From Gammaproteobacteria bacterium (GTDB lineage Bacteria > Pseudomonadota > Gammaproteobacteria > JABDBA01), in NCBI GenBank assembly GCA_013288885.1, contig JABDBA010000007.1, positions 1 to 64,000 of the forward strand: a stretch of 64,000 bases of DNA. The letters run 5' to 3'. This document shows positions 1-10,525 of this stretch, one piece after another (positions within the stretch are counted from its first letter, which is position 1; each line of letters opens with the position of its first letter). The notes below the pieces were generated by a model that was not told where the DNA came from, did not search any database, and saw only the letters and a list, made by a program, of their open reading frames with translations. The position numbers were made by a program, and so were the translations under genes.

Positions 1-1131
1 TTATTCAATGCTTGGACTTCACCGGATGCCATCATTAACTATTTAATATTTGCACGCAATTATATTGCAGAATGTGAAGAAAAATATGGCATTACGGAAG
101 TAGAAGAAATGCTGGATGCTTGCCATGCCTTGATGAACTATGGGGTTGATCGTTATAAGCATCCGAGTAAGTTATCATTATTAAAAGAACAGGAGCGTCA
201 AAAATCACGTGAAGAATATTTGCGCACACAAGTAGATGAGATTTGGCGTACATTGCCGCATCATTCAAAAAAACAAGAAAAAATCAAAGAACGTTTTCCA
301 TCAGAACCCCAAGAAAATATTTTATATTTTATCGAAAAAAATGCCCCGCTACTCGAACCGTGGCAACGTGAAGTAGTGCGTATTGTGCGCAAAATTGCCC
401 AATATTTTTATCCGCAACGACAAACACAAATTATGAATGAGGGTTGGGCGTGCTTTTGGCATTATACTATTCTGAATAAAATGTTTGACGAAGGCTTAGT
501 AACAAATTCATTTATGATGGAGGTTTTACAAACTCATACCAATGTGATTTATCAACCACCATTTGATAGCCCTAATTATACAGGGATCAACCCTTATGCA
601 CTCGGTTTTAATATGTATGTGGATATTCGTCGTATTTGTGAAAATCCCACTGAAGAAGATAAACAATGGTTTCCTGATTTAGTCAATACTGATTGGGTGA
701 AAACGCTTGATTTTGCGATGCGTAATTTTAAAGATGAGAGTTTTATTGCGCAATATCTTTCGCCTAAATTGATGCGTGATTTAAAATTATTTGCTGTAGT
801 TGATGAAGAGAAAGATGCTAATTTAGTGATTTCAGCTATCCATGATGAGCATGGTTATCAGAAAGTTCGTAAAGCATTAGCTGAACAATATAATTTGGCA
901 AATTTAGAGCCGAATATTCAGATATATGAAGTTAAACGACGTGGCGATCGTTCTTTGACACTACGTCATGTGCAATATCAAGGTCGTCCATTGAGTAATG
1001 AGACAGCGGTTATTATGAATCATCTCTATAAACTATGGGGTTTCCCGGTGCGTTTAGAATCTATTGATGTCGATGATAAAGTCTGCGCTGTGGTTGAATA
1101 CCCATCACATGAAACACCTGGCGCTCCTTGA
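1..1131 (+). CDS. SpoVR/YcgB family protein, 5' truncated by window edge
   Basis: The reading frame is open from base 1 and ends in TGA, giving 376 residues of the C-terminal part of a SpoVR-family protein (E. coli YcgB is about 510 residues, so roughly the first quarter lies outside). Seen in the sequence: the conserved segment NEGWACFWHYTILNKM, a GINPYALGFNMYVDIRRI segment and the downstream WVKTLDFAMRNFKDESF region, all typical of the family. SpoVR proteins act in spore cortex formation in Bacillus; in proteobacteria they usually follow a PrkA kinase and a YeaH-type protein and have no settled biochemical role. The last codons and stop lie inside a copy of a dispersed repeat (1118-1137). 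An internal ATG at 109 is not the true start because similarity continues upstream. Confidence 0.9.
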   Translation, partial: LFNAWTSPDAIINYLIFARNYIAECEEKYGITEVEEMLDACHALMNYGVDRYKHPSKLSLLKEQERQKSREEYLRTQVDEIWRTLPHHSKKQEKIKERFPSEPQENILYFIEKNAPLLEPWQREVVRIVRKIAQYFYPQRQTQIMNEGWACFWHYTILNKMFDEGLVTNSFMMEVLQTHTNVIYQPPFDSPNYTGINPYALGFNMYVDIRRICENPTEEDKQWFPDLVNTDWVKTLDFAMRNFKDESFIAQYLSPKLMRDLKLFAVVDEEKDANLVISAIHDEHGYQKVRKALAEQYNLANLEPNIQIYEVKRRGDRSLTLRHVQYQGRPLSNETAVIMNHLYKLWGFPVRLESIDVDDKVCAVVEYPSHETPGAP

Positions 1132-1137
1132 GCCGAC
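1118..1137. repeat. half copy of a GTCGGCTC/GAGCCGAC dispersed repeat
   Basis: These 20 bases are the exact reverse complement of 27894-27913, which is the first part of a full 33-base inverted repeat upstream of dnaG. Here the repeat spans the end and the stop codon of the SpoVR-family gene. Confidence 0.65.
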
Positions 1138-1139
1138 CC

Positions 1140-1802
1140 CTATTTCTTGCGTGCAAGCGTTAGCCCATCGCCGATGGGGATCATGCTCAACGAAACTCTT
1201 TCATCGTGATGTAGTTTTTCGTTAAGAGCGCAGATGGCGAGGGTAGCTTTGTCGTCCAACGCTGGCGCAACGACACGGCCGTTGCGCAGGGTGTTATCGA
1301 TGGCGATTAAGCCGCCTTGGCGCAGTAAGATTAGGCAGCGTTCGTAGTAGTTGGGATAACCTTCTTTATCAGCGTCGATAAATGCAAAATCAAAGCTACC
1401 TGCTTTATCCTCTGCGATGAGTTTATCCAGGGTTTGTAAGGCTGGGGCGATGCGCAATTCAATCTTATCCACGACCCCGGCTTTTTGCCAATATTTTTGC
1501 GCAATTTGTGGCGCTTTGGCGTCGATATCACAAGCTACAAGGCTGCCGTCTGCAGGCAGGGCGAGTGCAACTACCAAGCTGCTGTAACCCGTGTAAACAC
1601 CGATTTCTAGCGTTTTGCGTGCGCCTATTAATTCGATAAGCAACGCCATGAATTGTCCTTGTTCCGGCGCTATTTGCATTTGCGCGCCGGGCATACGGGC
1701 GGTTTCAGCACGTAGTTCTTTCAATACCTCTGGTTCGCGTAAGGATACCGATAAGAGATATTCGTAAACTTTATCAGTCAGATTCAACGTTTTATTGCTC
1801 AT
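1140..1802 (-). CDS. SAM-dependent O-methyltransferase (family 3, CCoAOMT/COMT-like)
   Basis: The 220-residue product matches class I SAM-dependent O-methyltransferases of the caffeoyl-CoA type, which are cytosolic and transfer a methyl group to a hydroxyl of small aromatic or catechol substrates with a divalent metal. Seen: SAM-binding motif I LEIGVYTGYSSLVVALALP near residues 86-104, the metal and SAM motif DFAFIDADKEGYPNYYE, and IAIDNTLRNGRV, with acidic residues that normally bind the metal. Length is normal for the family (about 220). The start ATG has a good GAGG ribosome site. It is divergent from gltX with 68 bases between. The natural substrate cannot be told from sequence. Confidence 0.88.
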   Translation of the reverse strand: MSNKTLNLTDKVYEYLLSVSLREPEVLKELRAETARMPGAQMQIAPEQGQFMALLIELIGARKTLEIGVYTGYSSLVVALALPADGSLVACDIDAKAPQIAQKYWQKAGVVDKIELRIAPALQTLDKLIAEDKAGSFDFAFIDADKEGYPNYYERCLILLRQGGLIAIDNTLRNGRVVAPALDDKATLAICALNEKLHHDERVSLSMIPIGDGLTLARKK

Positions 1803-1870
1803 GATTTTTCCTCATCGTCATTTTATTCTGTATAATAAACTCTTTATATAATTCAGGATACTAAAATAAA

Positions 1871-3247
1871 ATGACCATTCGCACACGTTTTGCCCCCAGT
1901 CCCACCGGTTATTTACATATCGGCGGTGCGCGCACTGCATTATATTGTTGGTTATATTCACGTAATCATCAAGGTAAATTTATTTTGCGCATTGAAGATA
2001 CTGATTTGGAGCGTTCTACACCAGAAGCCGTACAAGCAATTTTAGAGGGTATGCAATGGCTAGGTCTCGATTATCAAGAAGGCCCGTTTTATCAGACACA
2101 TCGTTTCGATCGTTATAACGCTGTGTTACAGCAATTTATCAGTGAAGGTAAAGCGTATCGTTGTTACTGTACTAAAGAACGATTAGAAAAATTACGCGCA
2201 GAGCAGACTGCAAATAAACAAAAGCCGCGTTATGATGGATTTTGTCGCAACCGCAAGGACCAACCCGCCAATCAACCCTTTGTTATTCGTTTTTGCAACC
2301 CAGCAGAGGGTGAAGTCGTTGTTGATGATCAAGTGCACGGCAAAGTGGTTTTTCAAAATACCGAATTAGATGATTTAATTATTGCGCGTAGTGATGGAAC
2401 GCCCACTTATAATTTTACAGTTGTGGTAGATGATTACGACATGCAGATAACGCATGTTATTCGTGGCGATGATCATCTCAATAATACACCGCGTCAAATT
2501 AATATGCTCTTGGCGTTAAATGCAAAATTACCGCTTTATGCTCATGTGCCTATGATCTTAGGGACTGACGGTAAAAAACTTTCTAAACGTCATGGTGCAG
2601 TCAGCGTGATGCAATATCGCGATGATGGTTTTTTGCCAGATGCGTTGTTAAATTATTTAGTACGATTGGGTTGGTCGCATGGCGATCAGGAAATTTTTAG
2701 TAGAGATGAAATGATTCAATTTTTTGATATCAAAGATTTAAATAAATCTGCCGCCGCATTTAATTTAGAAAAATTATTATGGTTAAATCAACATTATATA
2801 AAAACCGTTGATGCTAAAATAATTGCAGAACATTTGACCTGGCATATGCAAGAGCAGGGCATTGATATAACACAGGGGCCCCCATTAACTGAAATAGTTT
2901 TGATCCAAAGAGAACGTGCTAAAACATTGAAAGAAATGGCAGAAAAAAGCCGTTATTTTTATGAAGATAAAATTGATATCGCAGCTATTAAGCCAGAAAT
3001 ACCACCCGATATTTTACCGGTATTAAAAAAATTACATGAAAAACTTTCAGCGTTGCAGGATTGGTCGGCTGTTAGTATTCATTCGGTAATTAATGCCAGC
3101 GCAGAAGAGGCTGGTTTAAAAATGGGGAAAATCGCGCAACCCTTGCGTTTGATTATAACAGGCGGCAGTGTGTCACCACCTATTGATGCAACATTGCAGT
3201 TAATCGGTAAGCAGAGGGTGTTGGAACGTTTATCGAAAGTGCTTTGA
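1871..3247 (+). CDS. gltX: glutamyl-tRNA synthetase
   Basis: Class I aminoacyl-tRNA synthetase that charges tRNA-Glu with glutamate. The 458 residues show the HIGH-type motif HIGG at residues 16-19 within [20 protein letters not shown], the KMSKS-type motif KLSKR at 236-240, and the conserved [13 protein letters not shown]. The C-terminal anticodon-binding part is present (ends ...[13 protein letters not shown]), so the gene is intact although slightly shorter than the usual 465-475. Upstream AT-rich sequence contains TATAAT-like hexamers at 1831 and 1847 but no convincing -35 box. It is a single gene between a divergent methyltransferase and tRNA-Ala. Confidence 0.96.
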   Translation: MTIRTRFAPSPTGYLHIGGARTALYCWLYSRNHQGKFILRIEDTDLERSTPEAVQAILEGMQWLGLDYQEGPFYQTHRFDRYNAVLQQFISEGKAYRCYCTKERLEKLRAEQTANKQKPRYDGFCRNRKDQPANQPFVIRFCNPAEGEVVVDDQVHGKVVFQNTELDDLIIARSDGTPTYNFTVVVDDYDMQITHVIRGDDHLNNTPRQINMLLALNAKLPLYAHVPMILGTDGKKLSKRHGAVSVMQYRDDGFLPDALLNYLVRLGWSHGDQEIFSRDEMIQFFDIKDLNKSAAAFNLEKLLWLNQHYIKTVDAKIIAEHLTWHMQEQGIDITQGPPLTEIVLIQRERAKTLKEMAEKSRYFYEDKIDIAAIKPEIPPDILPVLKKLHEKLSALQDWSAVSIHSVINASAEEAGLKMGKIAQPLRLIITGGSVSPPIDATLQLIGKQRVLERLSKVL

Positions 3248-3292
3248 TTGCTTGACAGGGTAGTCGGCTGGCTCATAGAATGCAGCCATCAT

Positions 3293-3369
3293 CCAGCCCT
3301 CACCCTAACCCTCTCCCAGGGGGAGAGGGGATCGGAAATAGAAATCTCCCAGGGGGAGAGGGGATCGGA
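3293..3369. repeat. CCCTCTCCC-type dispersed repeat with a tandem hairpin
   Basis: Between gltX and tRNA-Ala a 25-base unit beginning TCTCCCAGGGGGAGAGGGG occurs twice, at 3312-3336 and 3345-3369, with a 33-base period. Each unit can form a CTCCC/GGGAG hairpin. The left part (CCAGCCCTCACCCTAACCCTC) is matched in the opposite orientation at 11702-11737 upstream of fabF, so this is one family of dispersed elements. It may act as a terminator for gltX, but there is no T-tract. Confidence 0.7.
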
Positions 3370-3400
3370 TAAAGCACGTCTTCAAGATTAGAAATTAACG

Positions 3401-3476
<76 letters not shown>

Positions 3477-3483
3477 AAATCTA

Positions 3484-5871
3484 CTATTTATTCCCAGTAC
3501 CTTCACTACCGCTACCCGTTCCCGTTTCATTCTTGGTATTAGCCGTACGTAAATAACCTCGACGACGTGAATAAGCGCCACCAAAGCGACGCACTGTATT
3601 ACCGCGTTTGCCACCGCGTGGTTTATTAAGTGCGGTTTTTTCGGGTGCGGCGCTCAAATCATTGGTTAAGCTAACCGGTAGAGATTCAACTTGTATCGGA
3701 TGGCTTACGGCAGCAGCAACAGGTTCTGGTTTAGCTTTGACCGGTGTAGTAGCTGGTGCGGTCGATCTTGTTGGTTCTTGCACATCTTCAAACGGTGGTC
3801 TTGCAACTGGTTTTGCTGACATCGGAATATTTTTTTCTGGCATATCCAATGGTAATTCCACTTGTTTTTTCACAGGAGGATTAGCCTGTTGGGTATGTGT
3901 TTCATGGCGCTGCGGATTACGTGGTGCAGCCGATGAAACATTCTCATTGGGTTCGCGTTTAGTAAATTCACGTTTAGCTCGGTTAGGATTAGCATTAGGT
4001 GATTTATTAAAATTATCGCGGCGGCGACGGTTATTGTTATTGCCACCACGTCTGTTATCACGCTGATTTTGATCGCGATCACGTTGCGGATGTGGTCTTC
4101 GTTCACCACCTTGCGCAGAGGTGCTTGTAGCATTTCGATTAGTATTATTTCTTATCGGTGCAACAGTTGATTTCGGCGGAATTTTACGTCCTTCTTCTGT
4201 TTTTGCTTTATGGAACAAGCTATCCATAAGTCGACTCAGGAAACCAGGTTTTGCTTTCTCTTTGGTTTGAGCGGTTGCTGTGGCAGGTGCTATTTGTTTA
4301 ACTGCAGGCCCTTCGGTGCTCGTTGGTGTAGCTGGTGTTTGTGCAGCAGCTTCTAACATCGGATCTTCCACCAAAGTATAACTGCTAACTTCGCTACCAT
4401 CGTCTGCGATCTCATCCGTTCTAAAACGGGTAATTTTATAGTTCGGCGTTTCGAGATGTTGGTTAGGAATAATCAAAATAGTCGTGTTGTTACGTTGTTC
4501 GATCTGCGCCAACGCTTTGCGTTTTTCATTCAATAAATAAGTAGCCACTTCCACCGGAAGTTGCGCGCGAATTTGTTTGGTTTTGTCTTTTAATGCGTCT
4601 TCTTCGATCATACGCATAATTGATAAAGCCAAAGATTCTACGCCGCGAATTTTGCCTTGTCCGTTACAGCGTGGGCAATTTGCTTCGCTGGCTTCGCCGA
4701 GTGAAGGGCGTAAGCGTTGACGTGACATTTCTAATAAACCAAAGCGTGAAATACGCCCAACTTGAATGCGGGCGCGATCCATTTTGAGCGCTTCCCGTAA
4801 GCGGTTTTCTACTTCACGTTGATTGCGTACGGATGACATATCGATAAAGTCGATCACGATGAGCCCACCCAAATCACGAATACGTAATTGACGGGCAATT
4901 TCATCAGCCGCTTCAAGATTGGTATTAAATGCAGTTTCTTCAATATCGCCGCCTTTGGTAGCGCGACCTGAGTTAATGTCGATGGCAACCAATGCTTCGG
5001 TATGATCGATGACGATGGTACTGCCAGAAGGCAATACGACTTTACGTTGAAAAGCCGATTCGATTTGATGTTCAATTTGAAAACGGCTAAACAGTGGAAT
5101 GGTATCTTTGTAAGGTTTAATGCGATTGGTGAAATCAGGTCGCATCAATTCGATATGTTGTTTGGCCTTGTTAAATATTTCTTGGCTATCAACCAAAATT
5201 TCGCCAATATCTTTGCGCAAGTAATCACGAATGGCACGCATTACTACGTCGCTTTCTTGATGAATTAAAAAAGGAGCAGGGCGTGATTGATAGGCTTTTT
5301 TGATCGATTCCCATAAATTTAACAGGACATTCATGTCCCACTGTAATTCTTCAGTACTGCGATCGACACCCGCTGTGCGCACGATTAACCCCATGCCTTC
5401 GGGGATTGCCAATGCACTCAATAATTCACGCATACCCGCGCGTTCGTCGCCTTCGATGCGGCGTGAAATACCGCCCGCGCCTGGATTGTTGGGCATCAAC
5501 ACCAAGTAACAGCCTGGCAAACTAATGTAGGTGGTAAGCGCTGCGCCCTTATTGCCGCGTTCTTCTTTTTCTACTTGCACCATCAATTCGCGTCCGACTT
5601 TGATGGAATCTTTGAGATCGCCACTTTGGCCGCTGCGTGAATATTCGGGTGAAATTTCTTTGAAAGGTAAGAAGCCATGCCGTTCTGCGCCATATTCTAT
5701 GAAGGCTGCTTCTAGGCTAGGTTCGACGCGACTGACGCGTCCTTTGTAGATATTTGCTTTTTTTTGTTCACGACCTGGGCGTTCGATGTCTAGGTCATAT
5801 AAAGTTTGTCCGGAGACTAAAGCGACTCGAAGTTCTTCTTCCTGAGTTGCGTTAATGAGCATTCTGTTCAT
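3484..5871 (-). CDS. rne: ribonuclease E
   Basis: Membrane-associated endoribonuclease that starts mRNA decay, processes rRNA and tRNA precursors and scaffolds the degradosome. The 795 residues contain an N-terminal S1 RNA-binding domain (about 35-120, [20 protein letters not shown]), the 5'-sensor/RNase H-like region, a DNase I-like catalytic part with the two aspartates in [17 protein letters not shown] and [11 protein letters not shown], and the Zn-link CPRCNGQG near 398-405. The C-terminal third (from about 510) is low-complexity, Pro/Ala/Thr rich with Arg/Asn-rich blocks (about 590-640), as expected for the disordered RNA- and partner-binding tail. Length distinguishes it from RNase G (about 490). 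It has a long non-coding upstream region, consistent with the leader-based autoregulation known for E. coli rne. Confidence 0.95.
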   Translation of the reverse strand: MNRMLINATQEEELRVALVSGQTLYDLDIERPGREQKKANIYKGRVSRVEPSLEAAFIEYGAERHGFLPFKEISPEYSRSGQSGDLKDSIKVGRELMVQVEKEERGNKGAALTTYISLPGCYLVLMPNNPGAGGISRRIEGDERAGMRELLSALAIPEGMGLIVRTAGVDRSTEELQWDMNVLLNLWESIKKAYQSRPAPFLIHQESDVVMRAIRDYLRKDIGEILVDSQEIFNKAKQHIELMRPDFTNRIKPYKDTIPLFSRFQIEHQIESAFQRKVVLPSGSTIVIDHTEALVAIDINSGRATKGGDIEETAFNTNLEAADEIARQLRIRDLGGLIVIDFIDMSSVRNQREVENRLREALKMDRARIQVGRISRFGLLEMSRQRLRPSLGEASEANCPRCNGQGKIRGVESLALSIMRMIEEDALKDKTKQIRAQLPVEVATYLLNEKRKALAQIEQRNNTTILIIPNQHLETPNYKITRFRTDEIADDGSEVSSYTLVEDPMLEAAAQTPATPTSTEGPAVKQIAPATATAQTKEKAKPGFLSRLMDSLFHKAKTEEGRKIPPKSTVAPIRNNTNRNATSTSAQGGERRPHPQRDRDQNQRDNRRGGNNNNRRRRDNFNKSPNANPNRAKREFTKREPNENVSSAAPRNPQRHETHTQQANPPVKKQVELPLDMPEKNIPMSAKPVARPPFEDVQEPTRSTAPATTPVKAKPEPVAAAVSHPIQVESLPVSLTNDLSAAPEKTALNKPRGGKRGNTVRRFGGAYSRRRGYLRTANTKNETGTGSGSEGTGNK

Positions 5872-6397
5872 GTTATTTCCTCGTCTTATTAAATTACAGC
5901 ACTATGACGAGCAAAATACTAACTTATACTCTTCGCGTTTAAATCTTAGGCGTTGTTGCTTTCGACCTCTCGCAATGCTCACATATAACCCATATGCTCC
6001 GCTTGCTCGGGTCTCAGCGCCTAGCCTAAAATCCAAACGCTTTGAGTATATTTTTTTGTCTATTTGATTTTGAGATTCGTCGATAAAGGGCTCCTAGCTC
6101 ACTTTTTATTATTTTTGCAATATTTCGGCTAATATTTTTATGCACTTTCATCGGATAATCTTCGCATTCGTTTATTAAATTAATTAGTTAGCATTCTTGC
6201 TCTTAAGAGCTTTGCTTGTTTATGTTTGTATTTAACCGGGGACAAAACATTCTATGGTATTTAAGGTCCACCGCGGTTATTATGTTGTTATTCTGAGCGC
6301 CACATATGGCCGCTATTCCATAACGTATTGAATTATAACATTATTTGAACGTAGGGCAAGCAATATAATCTGACGCTATTAAATTTACGAGTACTTT
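5872..6397. other. 526-base divergent intergenic region, rne leader and rluC promoter
   Basis: This gap between rne and rluC has no credible gene; the short frames in it have no family resemblance. It contains a 122-base inverted-repeat element (5927-6048) close to the rne start, and a TATAAT hexamer at 6364-6369 about 30 bases ahead of the rluC ATG but with a poor -35 box. E. coli rne has a structured untranslated leader of about 360 bases used for autoregulation, so part of this region could be the equivalent leader; I could not recognise the known hairpins by eye. Confidence 0.6.
5927..6048. repeat. dispersed palindromic repeat, copy 1 (rne leader)
   Basis: Two 24-base arms, 5927-5950 and 6025-6048, are imperfect inverted repeats of each other (18 of 24 positions). 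The arms match those of the shorter element at 48651-48711. The 74-base interior is not shared with that second copy. No open reading frame or transposase is associated. It lies 55-177 bases upstream of the rne start codon. Confidence 0.75.
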
Positions 6398-7336
6398 ATG
6401 ACCATCAAACCCACCACGACCGCCCAATTCTATCCTGCTGAAGAGGGCGAAATTGGCCAACGTATCGACAATTTCCTGATGACGCGTTTAAAAGGCGTGC
6501 CTAAGAGCCGCATATACCGGCTCGTGCGTAAGGGAGAGGTGCGGGTCAATAAAAAACGCATTAAGCCGGAGTATCGTATTCAAGCAGGCGATATTATTCG
6601 CATCCCCCCGGTGCGGATGGAAGAAAAAGGTGCACCTGCCAAGCCATCTAGTTCTCTACAACAGGAATTGGCGCAGCGGATCCTATTTGAAGACAAGCAT
6701 CTATTGATTATCGATAAGCCTGCTGGGGTCGCCGTGCATGGTGGCAGCGGTATCAGCGTGGGGGTCATTGAGGCTTTGCGTTTTATGCGGCCGCACGATA
6801 AATCGCTGGAGTTGGTGCATCGCTTAGATCGCGAAACATCGGGTTGCTTGGTGCTAGCTAAAAAACCGAGCACATTAAAAACACTTCATGCTTTGCTGCG
6901 CGAGAGTGCAGTGGAAAAAACCTATCTGGCGTTAGTGCAAGGACACTGGCCTAAAGATCTTTATATGGTTGATGCTCCGTTAGAGAAGTTTGAGCTGCGG
7001 GGCGGCGAGCGCATGGTGAAAGTAACTGCCGATGGCAAAGCGGCTAGCACGGAGTTTCGGGTGATCCAACGATTTGATAATTCAACCTTGGTCGAAGCTA
7101 AGCCCCTGACCGGCCGTACCCATCAAATCCGCGTTCATGCGCTACATGTAGGCCACCCGATTGTGGGTGATGATAAGTACGGTGATAAAGATTTTAATAA
7201 GACCATGCGTAAATTAGGCTGCAAACGCATGTTTTTACATGCCTACAGCATTAAATTTAACTTGGACGAACAAGAAATATTCGTAAAAGCCGAAGTCAAT
7301 AATGACTGGCAAGATTGTCTGCGGCGATTGGGTTGA
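6398..7336 (+). CDS. rluC: 23S rRNA pseudouridine synthase RluC
   Basis: Isomerises uridines (955, 2504 and 2580 in E. coli numbering) in 23S rRNA to pseudouridine. The 312-residue protein has an N-terminal S4 RNA-binding domain (about 18-80, IDNFLMTRLKGVPKSRIYRL) and the RluA-family catalytic domain with the motif HRLDRETSG, catalytic Asp144. The segment GRTHQIRVHALHVGHPIVGDDKYG is also typical. Length fits RluC rather than RluD or RluA. In many relatives rluC lies near yceD-rpmF-plsX; here rpmF follows after about 80 bases with no yceD between. Confidence 0.92.
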   Translation: MTIKPTTTAQFYPAEEGEIGQRIDNFLMTRLKGVPKSRIYRLVRKGEVRVNKKRIKPEYRIQAGDIIRIPPVRMEEKGAPAKPSSSLQQELAQRILFEDKHLLIIDKPAGVAVHGGSGISVGVIEALRFMRPHDKSLELVHRLDRETSGCLVLAKKPSTLKTLHALLRESAVEKTYLALVQGHWPKDLYMVDAPLEKFELRGGERMVKVTADGKAASTEFRVIQRFDNSTLVEAKPLTGRTHQIRVHALHVGHPIVGDDKYGDKDFNKTMRKLGCKRMFLHAYSIKFNLDEQEIFVKAEVNNDWQDCLRRLG

Positions 7337-7418
7337 CTCTAAATGAGCTTTCCTTTTGACATCTCCCCCCAATCTCTGGATAATGGCGCATTATTTAGTC
7401 TATTTGGAGCAGAAAACC

Positions 7419-7604
7419 ATGGCAGTGCAAAAATCCCGTAAATCACGTTCCCGGCGCGGTATGCGTCGTGCGCATGACAGCCTGAAGCCTCAGGCATTAT
7501 CTATTGACTCAACGACAGGTGAAACCCATCGTCGGCATCAAATTACCCCGGATGGTTATTATCGCGGCCGCAAAATTCTGCAAAAGTCATCTGACGAGGA
7601 ATAA
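7419..7604 (+). CDS. rpmF: 50S ribosomal protein L32
   Basis: Small basic protein of the large ribosomal subunit, 61 residues, beginning [20 protein letters not shown], which is the conserved L32 N-terminus. The start at 7419 is chosen over an in-frame ATG at 7356 because it matches the family and is preceded by TTGGAG about nine bases upstream. The frame continues to [13 protein letters not shown], the usual C-terminal part. It is followed by plsX after six bases, the widely conserved rpmF-plsX link. Confidence 0.95.
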   Translation: MAVQKSRKSRSRRGMRRAHDSLKPQALSIDSTTGETHRRHQITPDGYYRGRKILQKSSDEE

Positions 7605-7610
7605 ACACCC

Positions 7611-8639
7611 TTGACCATTAGCACGATTGCTATTGACGCCATGGGTGGTGATCATGGCCCCAGTGTGGTGGTTCCTGCTGCGTTAAGCATCTTGCGGGAA
7701 CGTGATGATTTGCACCTTATTCTAGTCGGTGATGAAGTAACCTTGCGACAGCAATTGACTAGTTCTAATGGTAAAGAGAACGATAAACTTAGCATTCGAC
7801 ATGCTTCCCAAAAAGTAGAAATGGACGAAGCCCCGGCCTCAGCGTTGCGTGGTAAAAAAGATTCTTCCATGCGCGTGGCGATAAACCTGGTCAAAGAAGG
7901 CCAAGCCCAAGCTTGTGTCAGCGCAGGTAACACTGGCGCGTTAATGGCGACTGCACGTTTTGTTTTAAAGACCATCCCTGGTATTGATCGCCCTGCCATT
8001 AGTGCCATGCTCCCGACCATGAAAACCCAAAAAGTCCGTATGTTGGATTTAGGTGCAAATGTTGATTCCACTGTTGAGCATTTATTCCAATTTGCAGTGA
8101 TGGGTTCAGTGCTCACCTCGGCTGTCGATAATATCCCCAACCCTAAAATTGGCTTATTAAATATTGGCACCGAAGATATTAAAGGCAATGAACAAGTGAA
8201 AAAAGCCGCACAACTATTAGCAGAACTGCCCGCTATTAATTATGTCGGTTATGTCGAAGGCGATGATATTTTTAGAGGTGCTGTCGATGTAGTCGTCTGC
8301 GATGGTTTCGTCGGAAATGTGGCTTTAAAAGTCACCGAAGGTGCGATTAAATTAGTTGGGCATTATATGAAAGAAGCCTTCAACCGAAATTGGTTAACCA
8401 AACTTTCTGCGTTATCAGCAATGCACGTATTAAAAAGATTAGGTAAGCGCGCTGATCCAGCCCGTTATAACGGTGCGAGTTTAGTAGGTTTGCAAGGGAT
8501 TGTGATTAAAAGCCATGGCAGTGCAAATATTTTAGCTTATGCTAACGCGATCAATGAGGCCGCTTTAGAAATCAAAAAAAATATCCCACAACGAATTCGC
8601 GATCGCGTAGCAGAAATTTTACAACAAAGACCGGTATGA
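7611..8639 (+). CDS. plsX: phosphate acyltransferase PlsX
   Basis: Makes acyl-phosphate from acyl-ACP for the PlsY step of phospholipid synthesis, linking fatty acid and membrane lipid synthesis. The 342 residues start [12 protein letters not shown] (family signature) and include [14 protein letters not shown] and [14 protein letters not shown]. The start codon is TTG, with GAGGA nine bases upstream; the next in-frame ATG would cut into the conserved AMGGDHGP motif. The stop overlaps the fabH start (ATGA), indicating coupling. Confidence 0.95.
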   Translation: MTISTIAIDAMGGDHGPSVVVPAALSILRERDDLHLILVGDEVTLRQQLTSSNGKENDKLSIRHASQKVEMDEAPASALRGKKDSSMRVAINLVKEGQAQACVSAGNTGALMATARFVLKTIPGIDRPAISAMLPTMKTQKVRMLDLGANVDSTVEHLFQFAVMGSVLTSAVDNIPNPKIGLLNIGTEDIKGNEQVKKAAQLLAELPAINYVGYVEGDDIFRGAVDVVVCDGFVGNVALKVTEGAIKLVGHYMKEAFNRNWLTKLSALSAMHVLKRLGKRADPARYNGASLVGLQGIVIKSHGSANILAYANAINEAALEIKKNIPQRIRDRVAEILQQRPV

Positions 8640-9586
8640 AATATTCTCAGATCGTGGGAACTGGTAGTTATCTACCATCACGAATATTAACCAACAATGA
8701 GCTTGCACAAAGTGTTGATACCACCGATGAGTGGATCGTCGAGCGCACCGGTATTCACCAACGTCATATTGCATCGAACACCGATACCGTAGCTGGAATG
8801 GCGGCTGCTGCGGCCAAGCAAGCGATTGCTGCTGCTGGCATTGATGTCAACAAAATTGATCTCATCGTCGTTGCTACTTCCACCCCTGACAAATTTTTCC
8901 CGAGCACTGCGTGTTTAGTGCAAGAACAATTAGGGATTAATGAATGCCCTGCATTTGATGTGGGTGCTGCTTGTGCAGGTTTTAATTACGCATTAAGCGT
9001 AGCCGATAATTTTATTCGCGGCGGTATGAGCAAATGTGCTTTAGTAATCGGCAGCGAAATTATGTCGCGGATTATCGATTGGAACGATCGTGGCACTTGT
9101 ATTTTATTTGCTGATGGTGCTGGGGCTGTGTTATTAGAAGTAGCCTCACAACCAGGGATTTTTTCCACGCATTTACATGCTGCGGGCCAATATAAAGATT
9201 TGCTTTACACACCCAGTGGTTTGCATGCGGCAGAACCAGCGTATATGAAGATGAAAGGGAGTGAAGTATTTAAAGTAGCAGTGACCAAGCTTAGTTTATT
9301 AGTGAGCGAAGCATTAGATGCCAATAAAATGTCTAACAGTGAAATTGATTGGTTTATCCCACATCAAGCTAATCTGCGTATTATCCAAGCCACAGCCAAA
9401 CATTTAAATTTACCGATGGAGCAAGTCGTGGTAACGGTGGGCGAGCATGGCAATACTTCTGCCGCATCGGTTCCATTGGCGTTAGATCAAGCTATTCGCG
9501 ATGGTCGAATTAAACGCGGACAAGTGTTATTGTTAGAAAGCTTCGGCGGTGGTTTTGCTTGGGGCGCATCTTTGATAAGGTATTAA
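8636..9586 (+). CDS. fabH: beta-ketoacyl-ACP synthase III (FabH), housekeeping copy
   Basis: Catalyses the first condensation of type II fatty acid synthesis, acetyl-CoA plus malonyl-ACP. The 316 residues carry the catalytic triad: Cys113 in [10 protein letters not shown], His in IPHQANLRI and Asn in [12 protein letters not shown]. It overlaps plsX by four bases and is followed by fabD after 23 bases. A second, more divergent FabH is encoded at 36230-37228; this copy sits in the conserved fab cluster and resembles proteobacterial FabH. Confidence 0.95.
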   Translation: MKYSQIVGTGSYLPSRILTNNELAQSVDTTDEWIVERTGIHQRHIASNTDTVAGMAAAAAKQAIAAAGIDVNKIDLIVVATSTPDKFFPSTACLVQEQLGINECPAFDVGAACAGFNYALSVADNFIRGGMSKCALVIGSEIMSRIIDWNDRGTCILFADGAGAVLLEVASQPGIFSTHLHAAGQYKDLLYTPSGLHAAEPAYMKMKGSEVFKVAVTKLSLLVSEALDANKMSNSEIDWFIPHQANLRIIQATAKHLNLPMEQVVVTVGEHGNTSAASVPLALDQAIRDGRIKRGQVLLLESFGGGFAWGASLIRY

Positions 9587-9609
9587 ATTTATTTTTCGGA
9601 CACTAAATC

Positions 9610-10524
9610 ATGACAAAAAAAATAGCATTTGTATTTCCTGGGCAAGGTTCACAAAGTGTGGGGATGTTAAAAGAATTAGCAGCAGAATTCCCGATAGTTA
9701 TGCAAACTTTTACTATCGCATCAGAAGCATTAAAAATGGATCTATGGGATTTAACACAAAATGGCCCAGCTGAAATATTAAATCAAACTGCTAATACCCA
9801 ACCTGCGTTATTAGCAGCCGGTGTTGCCGTTTGGCGTGTTTGGCAAGAGCGCAATGGAACGCAACCACACATAATGGCAGGGCATAGTTTAGGTGAATAC
9901 AGTGCTTTGGTTTGTGCGCAGTCGTTAGATTTTTCCAGTGCAATAAAATTAGTTGCTGAGCGCGGCCGCTTAATGCAAGAAGCTGTGCCAGAAGGAATAG
10001 GAGCGATGGCGGCGATCGTGGGTTTAGATGAAATTAAAATACGTGAAATTTGTGATAATGCCGCAAAAGGTGAAGTTTTATCGCCAGCGAATTATAATGC
10101 CATTGGGCAGATCGTAGTGGCGGGACATAAAGATGCCGTGGAACGTGCGATTGTGCTAGCACAGCAAGCGGGCGCTAAAATTGCGAAATTAATTCCGGTG
10201 AGTGTGCCTTCACATTGTGCTTTAATGAAACCTGCGGCATTGCGCTTGGAAAAATCGTTAGCGCAGATGAATTGTCAAACTCCACAAATTGCTGTGATTA
10301 ATAATGTAGATGTAAAATGTGAAACAGATACTTCTGCGATCAAAGATGCTTTAGTTCGGCAATTGTATAACCCAGTACGTTGGGTGGAAACCGTGCAACT
10401 GTTGGCTAAACAGGGCATTGAGATGATTGTAGAGTGTGGGCCCGGCAAGGTGTTGGCCGGTTTAAATAAACGTATTGAGGCGGCCATTCCGACATTGTCG
10501 ATGAGTGATGCTCTCGGAGAATAA
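9610..10524 (+). CDS. fabD: malonyl-CoA:ACP transacylase
   Basis: Loads malonyl groups onto acyl carrier protein. The 304 residues begin IAFVFPGQGSQSVGM, with the nucleophile Ser93 in GHSLGEYSALV, a conserved Arg in AERGRLMQEAVP, and the His of VSVPSHCALM. Normal length for FabD. It ends one base before the fabG ATG, within the fab operon. Confidence 0.96.
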   Translation: MTKKIAFVFPGQGSQSVGMLKELAAEFPIVMQTFTIASEALKMDLWDLTQNGPAEILNQTANTQPALLAAGVAVWRVWQERNGTQPHIMAGHSLGEYSALVCAQSLDFSSAIKLVAERGRLMQEAVPEGIGAMAAIVGLDEIKIREICDNAAKGEVLSPANYNAIGQIVVAGHKDAVERAIVLAQQAGAKIAKLIPVSVPSHCALMKPAALRLEKSLAQMNCQTPQIAVINNVDVKCETDTSAIKDALVRQLYNPVRWVETVQLLAKQGIEMIVECGPGKVLAGLNKRIEAAIPTLSMSDALGE

Positions 10525-10525
10525 C

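Noticed and set aside
3312..3369. Possible CRISPR repeat pair
   Set aside because: Only two units with an 8-base gap, the unit is a hairpin repeat also found elsewhere, and no cas genes are present.
3608..4066. 152-residue frame opposite rne
   Set aside because: It lies antisense to the Arg/Pro-rich rne tail; its Leu/Gly/Arg composition is the mirror of that repeat-rich region, with no family match and no ribosome site.
5855..6067. 70-residue frame in the rne-rluC gap
   Set aside because: It covers the palindromic repeat and the rne start, has no recognisable similarity, and is best explained by the repeat.
7652..8188. 178-residue frame opposite plsX
   Set aside because: Antisense shadow of a well-conserved gene with no resemblance to any family.
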